Of a stretch of DNA of 9,356 nucleotides, positions 5,999-9,356 are shown piece after piece. The position numbers and the translations under genes were made by a program. The notes under the pieces were generated by a model. That model made no database searches. It saw only the letters and a list, made by a program, of their open reading frames with translations, and was not told the origin of the DNA. Origin of the DNA: CAYRVF01 sp964427535 (GTDB lineage: Bacteria > Chloroflexota > Ktedonobacteria > Ktedonobacterales > JADMIN01); the NCBI GenBank assembly GCA_964427535.1, contig CAYRVF010000160.1, forward strand, positions 1-9,356, given 5' to 3'. Numbering within the stretch: the first letter of the stretch is position 1; each line of letters begins with the position of its first letter.

Positions 5999-8650
5999 TT
6001 ATCTGGCTGACCCGCCGCTTCCCATGCGCGACTCCAGGGCGTCGAGTCGCTCGCGGAGCGTGCGGTTCTCGTCGCGCACCTTCTCCAGGTCCTCGCGGAG
6101 CCGTCGCGCCTCGTCGGATGCGCCATTGCCCTTGCGCAGCTGCTGGAGCGCCACGCGCGCCGCCCGCACCACGTGCTCGTCCGGATCGCGCGCGATCAGC
6201 GCTTCCAGCTCGGGAATCGCGCGCGCATCGCCGAATGCGGCGAGCGCGGCGACCGACGCCATCACGACGCGGGTCCACGGATCGCGCAAGGCCGCTATCG
6301 CAGCGTCAACCGCACGTGTCTTCGCCTCACCGTCGATGCGCCGCGTGGCAGCCAGCGCGCGCATGCCATTGGCCGCCGCCCAGCGCGCATCCATCGGTTT
6401 GGTGCGGTCGAGCATCCACGAGGCCAGCATGTCCACGCTACGCGAGTCCGCCAGCTCGCCCAGCCCCCCGAACACACCGCTCCGAAGCACCTCATTCCAG
6501 GAAGAGCGATCGACGTGCGACACGAGCGTCTCAAATGCGCCCGGCGTGCGGGTTTTGCCGAGCGAAGTCGCCGCGGTCGCTTCAACGAAGTAGCTCGGGT
6601 CGCCGTTCTGGACGAACTCCGTCAGTTTGACGGCGGCCCGTTCGGCCAGCGCGCCCTGTTCAGGAACACGGAAGTTGCCGAGCGCCGCAACGATGGCCCG
6701 GCGTGCCTTCGGCTCAGTGATGCGCGCAAGCGCGACCAGCAGCGCGTTCAACGCTTGCTCACTCTTCTGGCTGCCGAGCGCACCAGCGATGGCATCCTTC
6801 ACCCCCCAGAACGGCTCGTCGAGCAATGCCTGGCCGAGCGCCTCCACGCTGCGCCGGTCGCCGAGCTTGCCAAGAGCCTCCGCGGCCTCGATGCGCCCCA
6901 GCATGTCGGGGTCATGCGTCAGCTGGTAGCGCAGCAGCTCAAACGGCCGCTCAAAAGTGAGCGTCTTGATGAGCCACCCGCCCTGATCGAAGCGCACCGA
7001 GAGCGGCCGTCGCGCCAGCGGAACGAAGAACGTTTGCTCGGCCCCCTCCACCGTCACCCGCACGGTCACGAGCGAGGCAGACGCATCCGTCGCGTCGGAG
7101 TCCGGCACGAAAAAGCCGAGATCTACCGGCGTCGCGAAGACCGGCGTGTGCTCGGTGACCGTCTGCGTCTGGCGCACGCCGATTCTCGCCTGTTTCGCCA
7201 CGTCGTCCCACGAGTAGGTGACGGTAAACTCCGGATGCCCCGCCTTGTAGAGCCACTGCTCGAAGAAATGTGCCAGGCTCCGACCTGTCGCCTCCTCCAG
7301 CGCCCGCTCCAGGTCGGCGGTGATCACCTCGCGATCGCGGTTGCGCTGTGTGTAGAGCTGGACTCCGCGCCAGAACGGCTCCTCGCCGAGCACATTGCGC
7401 AGCATGTGCCAGACGAGCGCGCCCTTCTCATACACGTGGCGGTCGAACAGCTCGTTGCCGTTCTTGCGATAGACGTTGTAGACGATTGGACGGCGGCCAC
7501 GCGCATCGGCCTCGAGATAGGCGTGCAGGTAGTCGTGAAGCTCCTGCTTGAACTCGTCGTCTCCCTTGTCGTGCTGGGTCCACGTCGAGGCGAAGTAGTC
7601 GGCGCTGGCTTCCTTCAGCCACGTGTTCGACCAATCGCGCACCGCCAGCAGATCGCCATGCCACTGGTGCACCATCTCATGCGCCACCACCGGCTCTGGC
7701 GTGAAGTCGATGCTAGCGCGCGCGTCCGGCAGCAGTCGATAGCTGTGCGTCGTCGCGCTGACGTTCTCCATCGCCCCTAAGAAGAGCTCGGCCACGATCT
7801 GCGCGTACTTGACGTAGGGGTACTCGACGCCGAACCGGGTTGAGAAGTATTCCAACATGTCGCCGGTCTTGGCGAACATCCGGCGACCGTCCTCCTCGCG
7901 CCCTGGCCGAACATACGAGGGAATCGGTCTGTCGCGCCACGTGTCGGGCAGCTCGGCGAACTCACCGGCGACGAGCGTGATCAGGTACGCGGGGAACGGC
8001 ACATCCTGCCGCCAGTGAAACGTATGCGTGCCGTCAGCGTGATCGTCGACGCCCTCCAGCCGTCCGTTCGAGAGCGCAAAGAAGGCGCTCGGCACGGTCG
8101 CGTGCATAGCCGTCGTCGCGCGATCATTTGGGAAGTCATGCACGGGCAGCCAGTAGTGATGGTACTCCGTCTCGCCCTGGGTCCATGCCTGCACGGGCAA
8201 ACTCGGGTCGCCCTCCGTCGGCTTGACGAAGACCAGCCCCGTTCGCGGGCGCGCGCTGTAGCGCACACGCACGGCGAATTCTTCACCATACGGATACGGC
8301 CGGTCCAGCGCAATATGCAGCTTCTCGCGCTCCGTCCAGTATCGCAGCGAGGTCGTACCGTCGCCCAGCGTGACGTCCGAGACGTCCAGCTCGGCGGCAT
8401 CGAGTGTCACCTCGCGCACCTCCTGGAAGAGCGCACGAAAGGTCGTCGTCACGTCGCCCGCGACGCTCTGTGCGTCAAAGTCAAGCCGAACGGCGATATC
8501 GACATGCCGTACATCGGCGGGCCGATCAGGGGCATAGGTTGGCGTGTCACCAGGAAGCGCGAACGTCAGATCATTTCCATCCTGGTCAGGGCTACCCGAA
8601 AACGTCGCCATCAGGCGGCGCGCAAAAACACCGTGGCCGCAGGTGTACAC
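5999..8650 (-). CDS. M1 family zinc aminopeptidase with C-terminal HEAT repeats
   Basis: It removes N-terminal residues from peptides using one zinc ion. Numbering from GTG 8650 (883 residues), the N-terminal beta domain covers about 30-235. The substrate-binding GAMEN is at 292-296, the zinc motif HEMVH at 324-328, the third ligand Glu347 in NTWLKEASADY nineteen residues later, and the transition-state tyrosine Tyr407 in VYEKGA. The peptidase core ends near FEQWLYKAGHPEFTVTY (462-478). A beta segment follows, then HEAT-type helical repeats (about 572-838; for example RIEAAEALGKLGDRRSVEAL) and a charged coiled coil (about 845-876). No signal peptide is evident, so it is probably cytoplasmic. 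GTG 8650 is chosen because GGAGGAG lies seven bases upstream; ATG 8611 (870 residues) lacks an SD, and the frame is open to 8764. It stands alone, convergent with the sigma operon and divergent from fabH. All catalytic residues are intact. The helical C-terminus may replace the ERAP-like domain of other M1 enzymes. Confidence 0.93.
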   Translation of the reverse strand: MYTCGHGVFARRLMATFSGSPDQDGNDLTFALPGDTPTYAPDRPADVRHVDIAVRLDFDAQSVAGDVTTTFRALFQEVREVTLDAAELDVSDVTLGDGTTSLRYWTEREKLHIALDRPYPYGEEFAVRVRYSARPRTGLVFVKPTEGDPSLPVQAWTQGETEYHHYWLPVHDFPNDRATTAMHATVPSAFFALSNGRLEGVDDHADGTHTFHWRQDVPFPAYLITLVAGEFAELPDTWRDRPIPSYVRPGREEDGRRMFAKTGDMLEYFSTRFGVEYPYVKYAQIVAELFLGAMENVSATTHSYRLLPDARASIDFTPEPVVAHEMVHQWHGDLLAVRDWSNTWLKEASADYFASTWTQHDKGDDEFKQELHDYLHAYLEADARGRRPIVYNVYRKNGNELFDRHVYEKGALVWHMLRNVLGEEPFWRGVQLYTQRNRDREVITADLERALEEATGRSLAHFFEQWLYKAGHPEFTVTYSWDDVAKQARIGVRQTQTVTEHTPVFATPVDLGFFVPDSDATDASASLVTVRVTVEGAEQTFFVPLARRPLSVRFDQGGWLIKTLTFERPFELLRYQLTHDPDMLGRIEAAEALGKLGDRRSVEALGQALLDEPFWGVKDAIAGALGSQKSEQALNALLVALARITEPKARRAIVAALGNFRVPEQGALAERAAVKLTEFVQNGDPSYFVEATAATSLGKTRTPGAFETLVSHVDRSSWNEVLRSGVFGGLGELADSRSVDMLASWMLDRTKPMDARWAAANGMRALAATRRIDGEAKTRAVDAAIAALRDPWTRVVMASVAALAAFGDARAIPELEALIARDPDEHVVRAARVALQQLRKGNGASDEARRLREDLEKVRDENRTLRERLDALESRMGSGGSAR

Positions 8651-8657
8651 AGCTCGA

Positions 8658-8664
8658 CTCCTCC
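8658..8664 (-). promoter_or_regulatory. Shine-Dalgarno site fixing the aminopeptidase start at 8650
   Basis: The minus strand reads GGAGGAG, seven bases before GTG 8650. The in-frame ATG at 8611 has only GC-rich sequence without an SD before it, so the GTG is preferred although it adds 13 residues ahead of MATFSGS. Confidence 0.6.
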
Positions 8665-8734
8665 ACAGTGATGAATTGAGGCCTCGCCACGAGGCCAGCG
8701 CATCGCAAACAGGTGCGGAAGCGCAATCTGTTGC

Positions 8735-8764
8735 ACTGTATCCCCTGGCGGAGACGAGGGTCAA
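8735..8764 (-). promoter_or_regulatory. candidate promoter of the aminopeptidase gene
   Basis: The minus strand shows TTGACC (8764 to 8759), an 18-base spacer and TACAGT (8740 to 8735), five and four matches to consensus. Transcription would start near 8728, leaving about 78 bases of leader before GTG 8650. Confidence 0.4.
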
Positions 8765-8810
8765 ACACAGCCGCCAGCCTCAGGCCGGGCGGTACTCCGC
8801 GGCACTGTTG

Positions 8811-8839
8811 TTTCGTCCGAAGCACAAACGGCGTATAAT
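8811..8839 (+). promoter_or_regulatory. candidate promoter of fabH (perfect -10 box)
   Basis: A perfect TATAAT (8834-8839) has a weak -35 candidate TTTCGT at 8811-8816 with a 17-base spacer; TTGTTT at 8808-8813 matches better but leaves 20 bases. Transcription from here would give a leader of about 155 bases. Confidence 0.35.
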
Positions 8840-8892
8840 GCGCGCAGTACACAGAGAAGTGGGCAACACGCGCATCGCAGCGAATAGACGTG

Positions 8893-8901
8893 TGCTACAA
8901 T
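8893..8901 (+). promoter_or_regulatory. alternative extended -10 promoter of fabH
   Basis: TACAAT (8896-8901) is preceded by TG one base upstream (TGC-TACAAT), an extended -10 element that can work without a good -35 box. None is visible here. It would shorten the fabH leader to about 95 bases. It may act with or instead of the TATAAT further upstream. Confidence 0.3.
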
Positions 8902-9001
8902 GGCGCGCGAACGTTCTGCTTGCGCCGTAGCTGGCAAACATTCTGAAGATAATCATACTTCCGTAGAGCAGGGGCGCATACGCGCTCGAAACGAGGAGCA
9001 G

Positions 9002-9356
9002 ATGAGCCGTTCTAGCGCGATCACTGGCTGGGGCATGAATGTTCCCGAGCAGGTCCTCACGAATGCTGACCTTGAGCGTATGGTTGAGACTTCCGATGAC
9101 TGGATCACCACACGCACGGGCATCAAGCAGCGCCACATCGCCACAGCGCAAGAGACGGCCTCGAGCATCTCGCTTCCCGCGGCACAGCAGGCGCTCGATC
9201 GCGCTGGCATCACGGGCAAAGACCTCGACCTGATCGTGGTCGCGACCGTCTGCGCCGACTACCCCTTCCCCTCGACGGCCAACCTGCTGCAGCACGCGCT
9301 CGGCGCGCAGTGCGGCGCCTTCGACATGCAGGCGGCGTGCAGCGGCTTCCTCTATG
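9002..9356 (+). CDS. fabH: beta-ketoacyl-ACP synthase III, N-terminal part, cut by window edge
   Basis: FabH condenses acetyl-CoA (or a branched acyl-CoA) with malonyl-ACP to start type II fatty acid synthesis in the cytoplasm. The 118 visible codons show the family's N-terminal half. The opening strand SSAITGWGMNVPEQVLTN is followed by SDDWITTRTGIKQRHIA (31-47), with Trp34 and Arg38 in the positions that contact CoA in known FabH. Then comes VVATVCADYPFPSTANLLQ (79-97), and AACSGFLY (111-118) with the catalytic Cys113. The His and Asn of the catalytic triad lie beyond the edge. The ATG at 9002 is preceded by GAGGAG at three bases, rather close. It is divergent from the aminopeptidase gene; further fab genes could follow outside the window. 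A FabH-like synthase of another pathway cannot be excluded from this fragment, but the housekeeping role is most likely. Confidence 0.93.
   Translation, partial: MSRSSAITGWGMNVPEQVLTNADLERMVETSDDWITTRTGIKQRHIATAQETASSISLPAAQQALDRAGITGKDLDLIVVATVCADYPFPSTANLLQHALGAQCGAFDMQAACSGFLY

Larger units (their letters stand above)
8651..9001. other. divergent intergenic region between the aminopeptidase gene and fabH
   Basis: This 351-base stretch has no convincing gene. It holds the candidate minus-strand promoter at 8735-8764 with the aminopeptidase ribosome site, and at least two candidate plus-strand -10 boxes for fabH (TATAAT at 8834-8839 and TGC-TACAAT at 8893-8901). Short open frames crossing it are overlapping-frame artefacts without SD sites. 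Confidence 0.5.

Noticed and set aside
6173..7780. Plus-strand open frame of 535 codons opposite the aminopeptidase gene
   Set aside because: The minus strand encodes an intact M1 catalytic core and HEAT repeats here. The plus-strand translation is arginine- and histidine-rich low-complexity, typical of a shadow frame.

Overview
The window reads as ordinary high-GC bacterial chromosome with one accessory-looking signalling operon. The organism cannot be named from sequence alone. High GC, frequent GTG starts behind strong Shine-Dalgarno (SD) sites, sigma-70-type promoters and a metallopeptidase fused to HEAT repeats would fit a Chloroflexota-like bacterium. That placement is a weak inference. 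No mobile element, CRISPR array or phage gene was seen.

Left part (1-1869), all on the minus strand: the 5' part of a tRNA-Gly(GCC) gene runs off the left edge and has its own near-consensus promoter. Upstream of it lie a DUF4432 / aldose 1-epimerase-like sugar-binding protein and a small four-helix membrane protein of unknown function. These two protein genes may form an operon (membrane protein first). A 379-base divergent region (1870-2248) then holds a likely promoter for each direction and a 14-base palindrome in the thioredoxin reductase leader.

Middle part, plus strand: trxB (thioredoxin reductase, CATC active site) is a single-gene unit closed by a very clear intrinsic terminator. 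It is followed by a two-gene operon. The first gene is an ECF sigma factor. The second, overlapping its stop codon by one base, encodes a single-pass membrane protein whose outer part carries at least five Asp-box (BNR) repeats of a sialidase-type beta-propeller. The arrangement is that of a sigma factor and its membrane anti-sigma partner, but no classical zinc-binding anti-sigma motif is visible. This is the most interesting system in the window. A strong terminator ends the operon.

Right part: a large M1 zinc aminopeptidase on the minus strand, with C-terminal HEAT repeats and a terminal coiled coil, converges on the sigma operon. It is divergent from fabH (beta-ketoacyl-ACP synthase III), which starts at 9002 and is cut by the right edge just after its catalytic cysteine.
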